Assembly (NCBI RefSeq): GCF_000614145.1
Contig: NZ_BAKK01000008.1
Span: forward strand, 1 to 64,000
Source of the DNA: Bacteroides faecichinchillae JCM 17102
GTDB taxonomy: Bacteria > Bacteroidota > Bacteroidia > Bacteroidales > Bacteroidaceae
DNA length: 64,000 nt
Direction: 5' to 3'
Shown: one piece after another, positions 10,433 through 19,395 of the stretch
Position numbering within the stretch: the stretch's first letter is position 1
Layout of the letters: every line of letters starts with the position of its first letter
Notes under the pieces: generated by a model
The model's input: only the letters and a program-made list of their open reading frames with translations
What the model was told of the DNA's origin: nothing
Databases searched by the model: none
Position numbers and translations under genes: made by a program

Positions 10433-12073
10433 ATGAAAAGAAGAATTGTCTTTTGTGCTGTAGTATTCCTGACAGCTGTAGCGAATACTTTCGCCTGTAC
10501 CAATCTGATTGTCGGAAAAAATGCTTCTACCGACGGATCAACTATAGTTTCTTATTCTGCTGATTCCTATGGATTGTTTGGTGAGCTTTATCACTATCCT
10601 GCCGCCACATATCCGAAAGGAACGATGTTGAAAGTGTACGAATGGGATACTGGTAAATATCTGGGAGAAATAGAGCAAGCGCGTCAGACTTATAATGTAA
10701 ATGGTAACATGAATGAATATCAGGTGACTATTGGTGAAACAACTTTCGGTGGTCGTCCTGAATTGGCTGATTCTACCGGGATTATAGATTATGGGAGTTT
10801 GATTTATATCGGTCTGCAACGTTCGCGTACGGCGCGTGAAGCTATTAAGATAATGACTGATTTGGTACAACAATACGGTTATTATAGCGAAGGGGAATCT
10901 TTTACTATTGCCGATCCTAATGAGGTTTGGATTATGGAGATGATTGGTAAAGGTCCAGGTGTACGTGGAGCGGTTTGGGTAGCTGTACGAGTGCCGGATG
11001 ATTGTATTTCAGCTCATGCTAATCAATCCCGTATTCATCAATTTGATATGAGCGACAAAGAAAACTGTTTGTATTCGCATGATGTTATTTCGTTTGCACG
11101 TGAGAAAGGTTATTTCAATGGAGTCAATAAAGACTTTAGTTTTGCCAATGCGTATGCACCGCTTGATTTTGGTGCCCGTCGATTCTGTGAGGCTCGTGTA
11201 TGGAGCTATTTTAATAAGTTCACTGATCATGGAAAAGAATACCTTCCTTATATAGAAGGTAAGACAAACGATCCGATGCCTCTTTTCATTCGTCCGAAAC
11301 AGAAGCTTTCTGTTCAGGATGTGAAAGATATGATGCGTGATCACTATGAAGGAACGCCTCTCGATATTTCTAATGATTTCGGAGCAGGTCCTTATAAAAC
11401 TCCTTATCGCCTTTCTCCACTGAATTTTAAGGTTGGTGATAAAGAGTATTTCAACGAACGTCCTATTTCTACTCAGCAAAGCGGTTTTGTGTTTGTGGCA
11501 CAGATGCGTGCGAATAAACCCGATGTGATTGGTGGTGTGCTTTGGTTTGGTGTAGATGATGCAAACATGACTGTATTTACTCCTGTTTATTGTTGTTCAA
11601 CCCAAGCTCCATTATGCTATACACGCGTAGATGGAGCAGATTATATTACTTTCTCATGGAATTCTGCTTTTTGGATTTTCAATTGGGTGTCGAATATGGT
11701 ATATCCTCGTTATAGCCTGATGATAGATGACGTTCGTGCTACTCAAAAAGAACTGGAAACGACTTTCAATCAAGCACAGGACGGTATTGAAGAAATGGCA
11801 GCTAAACTATTGGCAAAAGATAAGAATGCTGCAATCGAATTTCTGACAAATTATACTAATATGACTGCTCAAAGTACTTTTGATACATGGAAACAACTCG
11901 GAACTTTCCTTATCGTGAAGTATAACGACGGAGTGGTAAAACGTATGAAAGATGGAAAATTTGAACGTAACTCTATCGGTCAGCCTGCCGGCGTCATCCG
12001 TCCGGGATATCCGAAGGAGTTTCTCGAAGAATATGTAAAACAAACCGGAGAAAGATACATGGTTACGGAATAA
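10433..12073 (+). CDS. C69-family dipeptidase (PepD-like Ntn hydrolase), exported
   Basis: This 546-aa protein opens with a signal sequence whose end (NTFA) is followed directly by CTNLIVGKNAS. In the C69 family a cysteine at this position becomes the N-terminal nucleophile after processing, so signal cleavage could itself expose the catalytic Cys23. Other family segments are DGSTIVSYSADS, FTIADPNEVWIMEMIG and the SAHANQSRI loop. It hydrolyses small peptides, probably in the periplasm. Together with the upstream M23 peptidase it could handle wall peptides or imported peptides; that is inference. The length matches the Bacteroides forms (about 540-560 aa). A strong terminator follows. Confidence 0.9.
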   Translation: MKRRIVFCAVVFLTAVANTFACTNLIVGKNASTDGSTIVSYSADSYGLFGELYHYPAATYPKGTMLKVYEWDTGKYLGEIEQARQTYNVNGNMNEYQVTIGETTFGGRPELADSTGIIDYGSLIYIGLQRSRTAREAIKIMTDLVQQYGYYSEGESFTIADPNEVWIMEMIGKGPGVRGAVWVAVRVPDDCISAHANQSRIHQFDMSDKENCLYSHDVISFAREKGYFNGVNKDFSFANAYAPLDFGARRFCEARVWSYFNKFTDHGKEYLPYIEGKTNDPMPLFIRPKQKLSVQDVKDMMRDHYEGTPLDISNDFGAGPYKTPYRLSPLNFKVGDKEYFNERPISTQQSGFVFVAQMRANKPDVIGGVLWFGVDDANMTVFTPVYCCSTQAPLCYTRVDGADYITFSWNSAFWIFNWVSNMVYPRYSLMIDDVRATQKELETTFNQAQDGIEEMAAKLLAKDKNAAIEFLTNYTNMTAQSTFDTWKQLGTFLIVKYNDGVVKRMKDGKFERNSIGQPAGVIRPGYPKEFLEEYVKQTGERYMVTE

Positions 12074-12109
12074 TTCTGTTATTATCGTCTTTTCTGTTTA
12101 AAATGTTGT

Positions 12110-12150
12110 CCACATCATTCAAATTATTTGAATGATGTGGATTTCTATTT
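12110..12150 (+). terminator. Intrinsic terminator after the C69 dipeptidase
   Basis: A perfect 14-bp stem (CCACATCATTCAAA 12110-12123 with its complement at 12127-12140) and a 3-nt loop are followed by ATTTCTATTTTATT. Confidence 0.9.
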
Positions 12151-12198
12151 TATTAATAATCAAATGAATACATGCGCTTAATTTGTCCATCTATAATA

Positions 12199-12230
12199 TT
12201 TGCTTTCTTTCTAGATACTTCCTACATTTG
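12199..12230 (+). promoter_or_regulatory. Strong Bacteroides promoter for the TPR regulator operon
   Basis: TTTG (12199-12202), 20 nt, then TACATTTG (12223-12230) is an exact match to the -33/-7 consensus. It decides the downstream start: ATG 12255 lies after it, while the longer open frame from 12183 would begin upstream of the promoter. Confidence 0.8.
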
Positions 12231-12254
12231 CATAAACTAGTAAATCATGATAAG

Positions 12255-13811
12255 ATGAAAATCACCTTACTTTTATATATGCTAATTTCGGGAATTTTCT
12301 TTTTCTCTTGTCAATCTTCGTCACAAGAGAAAAATATTCAAGAAGAAATGCATTTTTTATTTGAGAAAGGTGATAGTTGTAGGGAACATGGGGATGAAGA
12401 AAGTGCAGTAAATTTCTATAATCAATCCTTGAATTTAGTAAAGTGTGAAAATGATTCTTGGTTGGAGGCTACTCTTTATAGTCGGCTTGGTACTATATAT
12501 ATGTATCGCGAGATATATAGTGCTGCTTTAGAAATGTTTAAACTGGGTGCTTCTATATATGCGACTATTCCTCCTTGTGTGGAAAGAGCTATCACATTAC
12601 GAAATATTGGCAGAGTCAATTTATTGCAGCATCAATCTGATAGTATTTTTTGTTATTATGATCAGGCATTGGAAGTTGCGATGCAGTTATCTGATGAGGA
12701 ATTACAGCATAAAATATCATCAGAATTAGAGGCTATATATTCGAAAATAGGACTTTTTCATTTTTCTACCAGAATATTATTGAGATTTCTTGATAGTTTG
12801 GAAGATAAGGCTTCTACTTATTTGTTACTCGGAGAATATGAATCTTTTCAGAATCGAAAAGATGACGCGAGAAAATGGTTATTGAAGGCTACTCAAACGA
12901 ATGATATGTATATTTGTTCGAATGCTTACTTGCAATTGTATAATTTGGAGAAAGAAGAACAATGTTGGGAAGCTGCAGTTCATTATGCTGATTCTTATAA
13001 TCAATGTAGAGATTCTTTGGAACAGCAGTTATCTTACTCTTCTGATATTCGGGCTTTGGGACAAAAATATGAGAAGGAACGTCTTCAGAGCGAAAATCGA
13101 GAATTACAGAATGAGCAATTACGACGGAGAATGCACTATCTAATTGGCATATTGGTTGTTTGCTTTTTGTTTATAATCGTTTTGTTCTTTTATTATCGGG
13201 AGAAGAGGAAAAAAGAGGAAGAACTCTCTCGAATCATGCAGAGATTGAGAGAAAATGAACAACAAATCGGTGATTATACTTCTTTGTTACAAGAAAATAA
13301 ACGAATGATTGCCAATTTGTTGAGTGACCAGAAAAAGAACTCTGTGTTGTTGGAGGAGAAGGGGATGGAATATGAAAACCTGAAAGAACGAAATAATCGA
13401 TTATCGACGGAGCTCAGGACTTTACTTTCAGATAGAGAGGGTATATTACGCCGGCTTAATGTAGGGACTTTTGAAATGAACTTTTCTGAACAGTATATGG
13501 CTTATACCCATCTTTGCCAATTGAGGAGTGAACCTTACTATGGACTTCTTGAAACTCAGAAGGAATGGGATCAGTTATATGTAATAATAGACTTGTTGTA
13601 TGGAGATATTTCCGGGAAGATTAGTAAATACGGATTACTGACAGAACAAGATAAAAGAGTTTGTTACTTGCTTCATATGGGTATTAATAATACGGATTTG
13701 GGTCGGCTTTTTAACATTGATTCTCGCTCTGTAACCAAGTCTAAACAACGAATCAAGAAGAAAATGAATCTTGCACCAGACGATTTATTGGAAGAGTTTT
13801 TATTAAAATAG
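12255..13811 (+). CDS. Membrane-anchored TPR protein with C-terminal helix-turn-helix-like domain (putative regulator)
   Basis: This 518-aa protein starts with a lipoprotein-type leader (GIFFFSC). TPR repeats cover about residues 30-270 (for example FEKGDSCREHGDEESAVNFYNQSL), followed by one transmembrane helix (YLIGILVVCFLFIIVLFFYY, about residues 293-312). A long coiled coil follows (about 315-415). The C-terminus (LLTEQDKRVCYLLHMGINNTDLGRLFNI, then SRSVTKSKQRIKKKMNL) has the layout of a LuxR-type helix-turn-helix. This TPR-TM-coil-HTH architecture is common in Bacteroides as a one-component signalling protein tied to the envelope. Two beta-propeller genes follow, 30 nt downstream and beyond, and are its likely targets or ligands (inference). 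Not a two-component protein: no kinase or receiver motifs. Confidence 0.8.
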   Translation: MKITLLLYMLISGIFFFSCQSSSQEKNIQEEMHFLFEKGDSCREHGDEESAVNFYNQSLNLVKCENDSWLEATLYSRLGTIYMYREIYSAALEMFKLGASIYATIPPCVERAITLRNIGRVNLLQHQSDSIFCYYDQALEVAMQLSDEELQHKISSELEAIYSKIGLFHFSTRILLRFLDSLEDKASTYLLLGEYESFQNRKDDARKWLLKATQTNDMYICSNAYLQLYNLEKEEQCWEAAVHYADSYNQCRDSLEQQLSYSSDIRALGQKYEKERLQSENRELQNEQLRRRMHYLIGILVVCFLFIIVLFFYYREKRKKEEELSRIMQRLRENEQQIGDYTSLLQENKRMIANLLSDQKKNSVLLEEKGMEYENLKERNNRLSTELRTLLSDREGILRRLNVGTFEMNFSEQYMAYTHLCQLRSEPYYGLLETQKEWDQLYVIIDLLYGDISGKISKYGLLTEQDKRVCYLLHMGINNTDLGRLFNIDSRSVTKSKQRIKKKMNLAPDDLLEEFLLK

Positions 13812-13841
13812 TATTTGTTTCACCTTTAAAAATAAAAGACC

Positions 13842-15020
13842 ATGAGAAAACTATTATTGGTATCATTTGCGCTGTGCATGGTGTTTAATACATCTGCACA
13901 GACTAAAAAACAACCCAAAAGTAAAGCTTTGCCGGTAATTGATGTTACGAAAGATTATCCGAAGAAGGAAATTACATTGAAAGACTATGTTACAACAGAA
14001 TTTATTCCGTTGGAGACCACTGATGACGTACTGCTTGATAATCTCGTTTATTATAGAACTACTTTTACAGACCATTATATCGCGACCTGTAATAGACAAG
14101 ATGGTACTATTTTTGTCTTTGATCGGGCGGGTAAAATTAAGCACCATTTTAATCGTAAAGGTCAGAGCGGGGAAGAGTATATTTATATATTCAGTCTGCG
14201 AATAGACGAAAAAGCAAAGGAATTATACTTATTGGATGGCAATAAAGTTTTGGTTTACTCTTTTGAGGGGAATTTTAAACGTCGTTTACCTGTCCCTAGA
14301 GATATTAGAATCAGTAAGATGTATATTTATGATGATCAATCGTTGATATGTTATGATAGTTACGATTTGGATAGGACGGGAAAGGTCCCGAATGATTGTC
14401 CCTATTTCTTGATGTCAAAGAAAGATGGTACTATTTCACGCCTTCCAATAACAATAAAGAATAGGATTGGTAATATGATTTATACTAAGGATACACCGGA
14501 AATGACCTCAACATATTCAATGACTGCTTCACCAATGGTTAGTAATGGAACAGAATTTATTCTTTCAGATTTGGCGGGAGATACCGTTTATCTTTTTAAA
14601 AATAAGAAAATTACTCCTTTGTTTGTTCGTACCCCGAAGTCGGCAGAAACCGATCCTCGTGTGATGTTCTATTGTGACTCGAAAGTGGGGAATTACCTCT
14701 TTATGTCGGCAATTCCGAAGAGGATGTACAAAGATTCAGAAAGAATTAAAGCAAAAACATTTGTATTCGATCTTTCAACAGGAGAAATATATGGAAGTTT
14801 GGAAATAATGAATGCTGATATTTCAAATAAACGTCCGTTTATGATTGACAATTGTGATGTCCAATTACCAGAAAATTGTACTCTTGAGTGTCATGATTCA
14901 GAACGTTTGCTCAAAGCTTATAAAGAAAGCAAGCTGACAGGTAAATTAAAAGAGATTGCTTCTAAAATGACTGAGGATGATAATCCTGTATTTGCATTGT
15001 CTAAATTCAATCTCAAATAA
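13842..15020 (+). CDS. Exported 6-bladed beta-propeller protein
   Basis: This 392-aa protein has a signal peptide (MRKLLLVSFALCMVFNTSAQ), a basic linker and then the entry strand of the Bacteroides 6-bladed beta-propeller family (LPVIDVTKDYPKKEITLKDY, FIPLETTDDVLLDN). Propeller-like strands recur, such as IFVFDRAGKIKHHFNRKGQSGEEY and ELYLLDGNKVLVYSFEGNFKRRL. It is paralogous to the next gene (the same DVT/DIT-DYP start, VFVFDRAGK segment and LTGKLKEIASK tail). Role unknown; in the family it is a periplasmic or surface binding protein. It lies 30 nt downstream of the TPR regulator and 2 nt upstream of the paralogue, so it belongs to a three-gene operon. Confidence 0.8.
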   Translation: MRKLLLVSFALCMVFNTSAQTKKQPKSKALPVIDVTKDYPKKEITLKDYVTTEFIPLETTDDVLLDNLVYYRTTFTDHYIATCNRQDGTIFVFDRAGKIKHHFNRKGQSGEEYIYIFSLRIDEKAKELYLLDGNKVLVYSFEGNFKRRLPVPRDIRISKMYIYDDQSLICYDSYDLDRTGKVPNDCPYFLMSKKDGTISRLPITIKNRIGNMIYTKDTPEMTSTYSMTASPMVSNGTEFILSDLAGDTVYLFKNKKITPLFVRTPKSAETDPRVMFYCDSKVGNYLFMSAIPKRMYKDSERIKAKTFVFDLSTGEIYGSLEIMNADISNKRPFMIDNCDVQLPENCTLECHDSERLLKAYKESKLTGKLKEIASKMTEDDNPVFALSKFNLK

Positions 15021-15022
15021 TC

Positions 15023-16195
15023 ATGAGGTTCGTATGGTTTCTTTTCTCACTTAGTCTGTTGGCAGGATGTAGCCGTCAATCGGTAACAGTTAATCCGGAC
15101 TCTTCATTACCGGTACTGGATATCACCGCTGATTATCCGGAAAGAGAAATAGACTTGGTAGAAGAGGCTGAAATCGAATACATTCCTTTGCAACTTCAAG
15201 GAACGGAACGGTTGGAAACATTCGATCTGTTGCGTGGAACAATATCAGAAAATATGATATTCGCATATAACAAGAAAGGAACAGTTTTTGTATTCGATAG
15301 GGCAGGGAAACAACTACATCGATTCAATCATACTAGGGGAGAAAAGAAACAATACGACTATATTTTTTCGATTTATGGAGATGAAAAGAATCAAGAGATA
15401 TTTATAAAGACTTCTCGTTATAGGATTCAGGTTTACTCCTTGGCTGGTGAATATAAAAGGAGTTTGATAGCTTCTTATCCAATATCATTCAATCAAGTTT
15501 TCGGGTATAATAAAGATTCTTTGGTTTTTAGTGATGGGATAAGCAAAATCAAAGATAGGTTTGATAATGGAATTTATTATTATAAATTATCCAAGAAAGA
15601 CGCTGGGGTATCTCCTTTTCCGTTTTATGTGAAGCATCGGATTACGAATACTTTTACTTGTGAAGTACGGGAAGAGAAACAAATTAGTAGTTTGAGTTAT
15701 ACAATTACTATCGAGCCGATGATAAAAAATGGAAATGAAGTGATTCTTTCAGATTTCGCCTGTGATACTATTTTTTTATTTGATGGTGGAACAAAGAAGG
15801 CTTTGTTACGCCGAACTCCTGCCGTTCGTTCTACTTTTCCTCTGAAGTTGATAGGAGTCAGTATAAAGACTGATCGTTTTATTTTTATGGATATTATAGA
15901 AAAAGTATATATTCCCAATGAGAAAGGAGTAAAAAATAAATCATTATTATTTGATTTGAAGACACAAGAGGTTTCTGTTCCTATACTCATAAATAAAGAG
16001 TTTACTCCTCCGTTTCCTGTCAATGTGGGAAATAGCAATGGGAATTTTCCGAAAAATACTTGTATATCCGCAATACATTCGAAAAAACTACTTGAGTTAT
16101 ATAAATCAGGAAGATTATCCGGTAAAGCAAAAGAAGTGGCTTCTCGTTTGCGTATGGATGATACTCTCGTTTTAATCTTGTATCATTTCAAATAA
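15023..16195 (+). CDS. 6-bladed beta-propeller lipoprotein, paralogue of the upstream gene
   Basis: This 390-aa lipoprotein (lipobox LAGC, Cys16) starts 2 nt after the stop of the preceding paralogue. It shares the N-terminal blade (LPVLDITADYPEREIDL), the VFVFDRAGKQLHRFNH segment, the SDFACDTIFLFDGG strand and the SGKAKEVASRLRMDD tail, so the pair arose by tandem duplication. One copy keeps a lipid anchor while the other has only a cleavable signal peptide, which suggests different locations or a two-part complex (inference). No enzymatic motif. Confidence 0.8.
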   Translation: MRFVWFLFSLSLLAGCSRQSVTVNPDSSLPVLDITADYPEREIDLVEEAEIEYIPLQLQGTERLETFDLLRGTISENMIFAYNKKGTVFVFDRAGKQLHRFNHTRGEKKQYDYIFSIYGDEKNQEIFIKTSRYRIQVYSLAGEYKRSLIASYPISFNQVFGYNKDSLVFSDGISKIKDRFDNGIYYYKLSKKDAGVSPFPFYVKHRITNTFTCEVREEKQISSLSYTITIEPMIKNGNEVILSDFACDTIFLFDGGTKKALLRRTPAVRSTFPLKLIGVSIKTDRFIFMDIIEKVYIPNEKGVKNKSLLFDLKTQEVSVPILINKEFTPPFPVNVGNSNGNFPKNTCISAIHSKKLLELYKSGRLSGKAKEVASRLRMDDTLVLILYHFK

Positions 16196-16265
16196 TAGTA
16201 TGGGTAAAATCCCCTTTTAGGTGATTAAATTTAGGTAAAATGTAGGATTTATAAACTTATTCTTT

Positions 16266-16322
16266 TACATTTGTATGCTCAACTTGCTAGCTGGATTACT
16301 TCTAGCGGGACATTGTGTTGAG
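16266..16322 (+). promoter_or_regulatory. Promoter -7 box and structured 5' leader of the phosphohexomutase gene
   Basis: TACATTTG at 16266-16273 is a consensus -7 box; no good -33 is seen. The transcribed leader contains two nested inverted repeats: CTCAAC (16278-16283) with GTTGAG (16317-16322), and inside it GCTAG (16286-16290) with CTAGC (16302-16306). The outer arm begins almost at the predicted transcript start, so the mRNA would have a folded 5' end. Confidence 0.5.
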
Positions 16323-16357
16323 TTCTGACAAAAATATCAACTAATAATTAAATAGAA

Positions 16358-18103
16358 ATGGAAAATCAAGAACTTATTAAACAGGTTACAGAGAAGGCTG
16401 AGAAATGGTTGACTCCGGCGTATGATGCCGAAACTCAGGCTGAAGTGAAACGTATGTTGGAAAACGAGGATAAGACAGAGTTGATCGAAGCGTTTTATAA
16501 AGATCTGGAATTTGGTACAGGTGGTTTACGTGGAATCATGGGGGTAGGAAGTAACCGCATGAATATATATACTGTGGGTGCTGCTACTCAAGGACTTTCC
16601 AACTATCTAAAGAAAAATTTCAAGGATCTTCCTCAAATATCTGTTGTAGTAGGTCACGATTGTCGTAACAATAGCCGCCTGTTTGCAGAAACTTCTGCTA
16701 ACATTTTCTCTGCCAACGGTATCAAAGTATATTTGTTCGACGATATGCGCCCAACTCCTGAGATGTCTTTTGCTATTCGACATCTTGGTTGCCAAAGTGG
16801 TATTATTTTGACTGCTTCACACAATCCTAAAGAATATAACGGTTATAAGGCATATTGGGATGATGGAGCACAAGTATTGGCTCCGCATGATAAAGGTATT
16901 ATTGACGAAGTAAATAATATCGCTTCAGCTGCTGATATCAAGTTCGAAGGAAATCCGGATCTGATTCAGATTATCGGTGAAGATATAGATAAGGTTTATC
17001 TGGATATGGTGAAAACAGTATCTATTGATCCGGAAGCTATTGCTCGTCATAAAGATATGAAGATCGTTTATACTCCGATCCATGGTACAGGTATGATGTT
17101 GATTCCACGTGCATTGAAGATGTGGGGATTTGAAAATGTGTTTACTGTCCCCGAACAAATGATTAAGGATGGTAACTTCCCGACTGTTGTTTCTCCGAAT
17201 CCGGAAAATGCTGAGGCTTTAACAATGGCAATCAATTTGGCAAAAGAAATTGACGCTGACCTTGTGATGGCTTCCGATCCGGACGCTGACCGCGTAGGTA
17301 TCGCTTGTAAGGACGATAAAGGTGAGTGGATATTGATTAACGGTAATCAGACTTGTATGATGTACCTTTATTATATCTTGACTCAATACAAGCAATTGGG
17401 TAAGATTAAGGGTAATGAATTTTGTGTAAAGACAATTGTAACAACAGAATTGATCAAGAAGATTGCCGATAAGAATCATATTGAAATGCTGGATTGCTAC
17501 ACCGGTTTTAAATGGATTGCCCGCGAAATTCGTTTGCGTGAAGGCAAGAAGAAATATATCGGTGGTGGTGAAGAAAGCTACGGATTCCTTGCTGAAGACT
17601 TTGTTCGTGATAAAGATGCCGTATCTGCATGCTGTCTGATCGCTGAAGTTGCTGCATGGGCTAAAGACAATGGTAAATCATTGTATCAGTTGTTGTTGGA
17701 TATCTATGTTGAGTATGGATTTTCTAAAGAATTCACTGTGAATGTAGTGAAACCAGGAAAGAGTGGGGCAGAAGAGATTAAAGCAATGATGGAAAATTTC
17801 CGTTCTAATCCTCCGAAAGAATTGGGTGGCTCGAAAGTTATTCTGAGCAAAGACTATAAGACTTTGAAACAAACAGATGCTCAAGGTAATGTTATTTCAA
17901 TTGATATGCCGGAACCGTCTAATGTTCTGCAATATTTCACAGAAGATGGTAGTAAAGTTTCCGTTCGCCCATCAGGTACTGAACCAAAGATTAAGTTCTA
18001 CATGGAAGTGCAAGGTGAAATGGGTTGTCGTAACTGTTATGCTTCTGCCGAGTCGGATGCAATGGAAAAAATTGAAGCAGTGAAGAAATCATTAGGTATT
18101 TGA
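16358..18103 (+). CDS. Phospho-sugar mutase (alpha-D-phosphohexomutase; phosphoglucomutase/phosphomannomutase)
   Basis: Cytoplasmic enzyme interconverting hexose-1- and hexose-6-phosphates, feeding nucleotide-sugar and glycogen synthesis. All four family signatures are present: the phosphoserine loop TASHNPKEYNGYK (Ser154), the Mg loop DPDADRVG (Asp307, 309, 311), the sugar-binding GGGEESYG, and the phosphate-binding RPSGTEPKIKFY near the C-terminus. At 581 aa it matches the long PgcA-type subgroup rather than the ~450-aa phosphomannomutase/phosphoglucosamine mutase group. Monocistronic: a -7 box and structured leader precede it and terminators follow. Whether glucose or mannose is preferred cannot be read from sequence. 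Confidence 0.93.
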   Translation: MENQELIKQVTEKAEKWLTPAYDAETQAEVKRMLENEDKTELIEAFYKDLEFGTGGLRGIMGVGSNRMNIYTVGAATQGLSNYLKKNFKDLPQISVVVGHDCRNNSRLFAETSANIFSANGIKVYLFDDMRPTPEMSFAIRHLGCQSGIILTASHNPKEYNGYKAYWDDGAQVLAPHDKGIIDEVNNIASAADIKFEGNPDLIQIIGEDIDKVYLDMVKTVSIDPEAIARHKDMKIVYTPIHGTGMMLIPRALKMWGFENVFTVPEQMIKDGNFPTVVSPNPENAEALTMAINLAKEIDADLVMASDPDADRVGIACKDDKGEWILINGNQTCMMYLYYILTQYKQLGKIKGNEFCVKTIVTTELIKKIADKNHIEMLDCYTGFKWIAREIRLREGKKKYIGGGEESYGFLAEDFVRDKDAVSACCLIAEVAAWAKDNGKSLYQLLLDIYVEYGFSKEFTVNVVKPGKSGAEEIKAMMENFRSNPPKELGGSKVILSKDYKTLKQTDAQGNVISIDMPEPSNVLQYFTEDGSKVSVRPSGTEPKIKFYMEVQGEMGCRNCYASAESDAMEKIEAVKKSLGI

Positions 18104-18139
18104 TTGAATTCAGATACTTTTATTGATAAATAGTAAAAG

Positions 18140-18157
18140 AGGCTTTTGGGAAAGCCT
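18140..18157 (+). terminator. Hairpin after the phosphohexomutase (weak terminator)
   Basis: AGGCTTT (18140-18146), a TGGG loop and AAAGCCT (18151-18157) form a compact hairpin, but the following sequence is not T-rich, so termination here may be partial. A stronger hairpin lies 45 nt further on. Confidence 0.4.
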
Positions 18158-18201
18158 TGTCCTATAAGATTTAGGCAATGTGTTAAAATCCACTTTTCAA
18201 C

Positions 18202-18241
18202 GAATCACCCTCAATACAACTACTTGTAGCGAGGGTGATTC
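18202..18241. terminator. Two-part hairpin between convergent genes
   Basis: GAATCACCCTC (18202-18212) pairs perfectly with GAGGGTGATTC (18231-18241), and the loop holds a second stem, TACAA/TTGTA. It sits between the phosphohexomutase (plus) and the TPR gene (minus), so it can end both transcripts. Confidence 0.7.
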
Positions 18242-18355
18242 CTATTTATGAGGTTTTTGATGCTCTCTCTTTCTATATCATTAGTGACTTTTGTGTAGCC
18301 TTTTTTATCATATCTCCCTCATTTAACGATAGAAATGAGTGAAAGATAGTTATAC

Positions 18356-19360
18356 TTATTCTTTTTTTTCAAAAACTGCTAAAATGTTATCAGCCCATTT
18401 TATGTTTTCCGGATTGGAGTGTACGCCATTCTCTTTGAGCATTGTTAAGACTTGTTTCGCTGAAAGTGCAGCATGGTAACATCTTTCATAGTCTTTTAAA
18501 TGAAAGCAGGTATGTGAAAAATAAAGATAAATCTCTGCCATAAGTGAGAAGAAAGGAACAGTATTGGCTTTCTTTACCAATTCATTTACGTGATTAATCG
18601 CTTCTCCAAATTCTTGTTGAGCGGATTGATAGTTTTCAAGTCGCAGATAACTTTTTCCGGTAGCTTTTAGTGCATTAACCAGACTACTTTGCCATTGTTT
18701 ACGGCTTGGATTGTTTTCATACAATTCAGCAGCATGCCTTTTGTATTCCTGATAGGAGCTTAATGCTGTGTCATATCTATTGTTTTTGAAGGCAAAGTCT
18801 CCTAGAACGCGGGAAATACTTAGTATTCTCATCTTGCCATCTTCAAAATCGGGATTGTGCATATGTATCTCTTTTGCCAATCTTTGTGCCTCTAAATAAG
18901 TTGAGAGTGCTATATCGTCCTCTTGCGCTTTTTCGTATAATAAACCGGTAGCCTGAAGAGATAAGATGTATTCGGCAATATCTTCTAAACTCCCAGAGTC
19001 TACGCATATTGATCTATACAAAGTACAGGATTCTTGTTGGCAGGCTATTGCTAATTGTTTGTGCATTGGTAATATAACTTTTGCAATATTTTCCATAAAT
19101 AGAGCCAGGATGGGTACTCTTGCTTCCCAGATGGTAAGAGTTCTTAGATATTCTTCAGAATATTTTTTCTCATGCTTTCCATTAATAATATCCTCCATAA
19201 ATGCATTATACAACTCTTCAAAGTTTTTTTTATCTTCCATATTTGGATTCTTTAAAGTATAATGTAGCAAGAGTAAACCAAGATAAGCTCTTTCATCTAG
19301 CCAATCTGCTTCCCATTTGTCCGGTAATTCCTTATCAATGATTTCGATAGTATCTTGCAC
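18356..19360 (-). CDS. TPR-repeat protein, C-terminal part or partner of the STAND NTPase
   Basis: This helical protein of about 334 aa has TPR-like pairs, for example SLEDIAEYILSLQATGLLYEKAQ, NRYDTALSSYQEYKRHAAEL and ENYQSAQQEFGEAINHVNEL. There is no ATG at the right place; the first usable start is GTG 19360. The frame is open from immediately after the stop of the upstream NTPase gene, and the offset between the two frames is the one expected from a single missing base near 19393. Since several other genes here are broken in the same way, the two may be one protein of about 1207 aa (DUF4062-NTPase-TPR, as in nephrocystin-3-like STAND proteins). Otherwise it is a translationally coupled partner. 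Confidence 0.7.
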   Translation of the reverse strand: MQDTIEIIDKELPDKWEADWLDERAYLGLLLLHYTLKNPNMEDKKNFEELYNAFMEDIINGKHEKKYSEEYLRTLTIWEARVPILALFMENIAKVILPMHKQLAIACQQESCTLYRSICVDSGSLEDIAEYILSLQATGLLYEKAQEDDIALSTYLEAQRLAKEIHMHNPDFEDGKMRILSISRVLGDFAFKNNRYDTALSSYQEYKRHAAELYENNPSRKQWQSSLVNALKATGKSYLRLENYQSAQQEFGEAINHVNELVKKANTVPFFSLMAEIYLYFSHTCFHLKDYERCYHAALSAKQVLTMLKENGVHSNPENIKWADNILAVFEKKE

Positions 19361-19395
19361 AATTTGATTATGATCCTCATTTTCTAACGTGTTGT

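Noticed and set aside
11009..11479. 156-codon minus-strand frame inside the C69 dipeptidase
   Set aside because: Antisense shadow of a well-supported gene, without motif or promoter.
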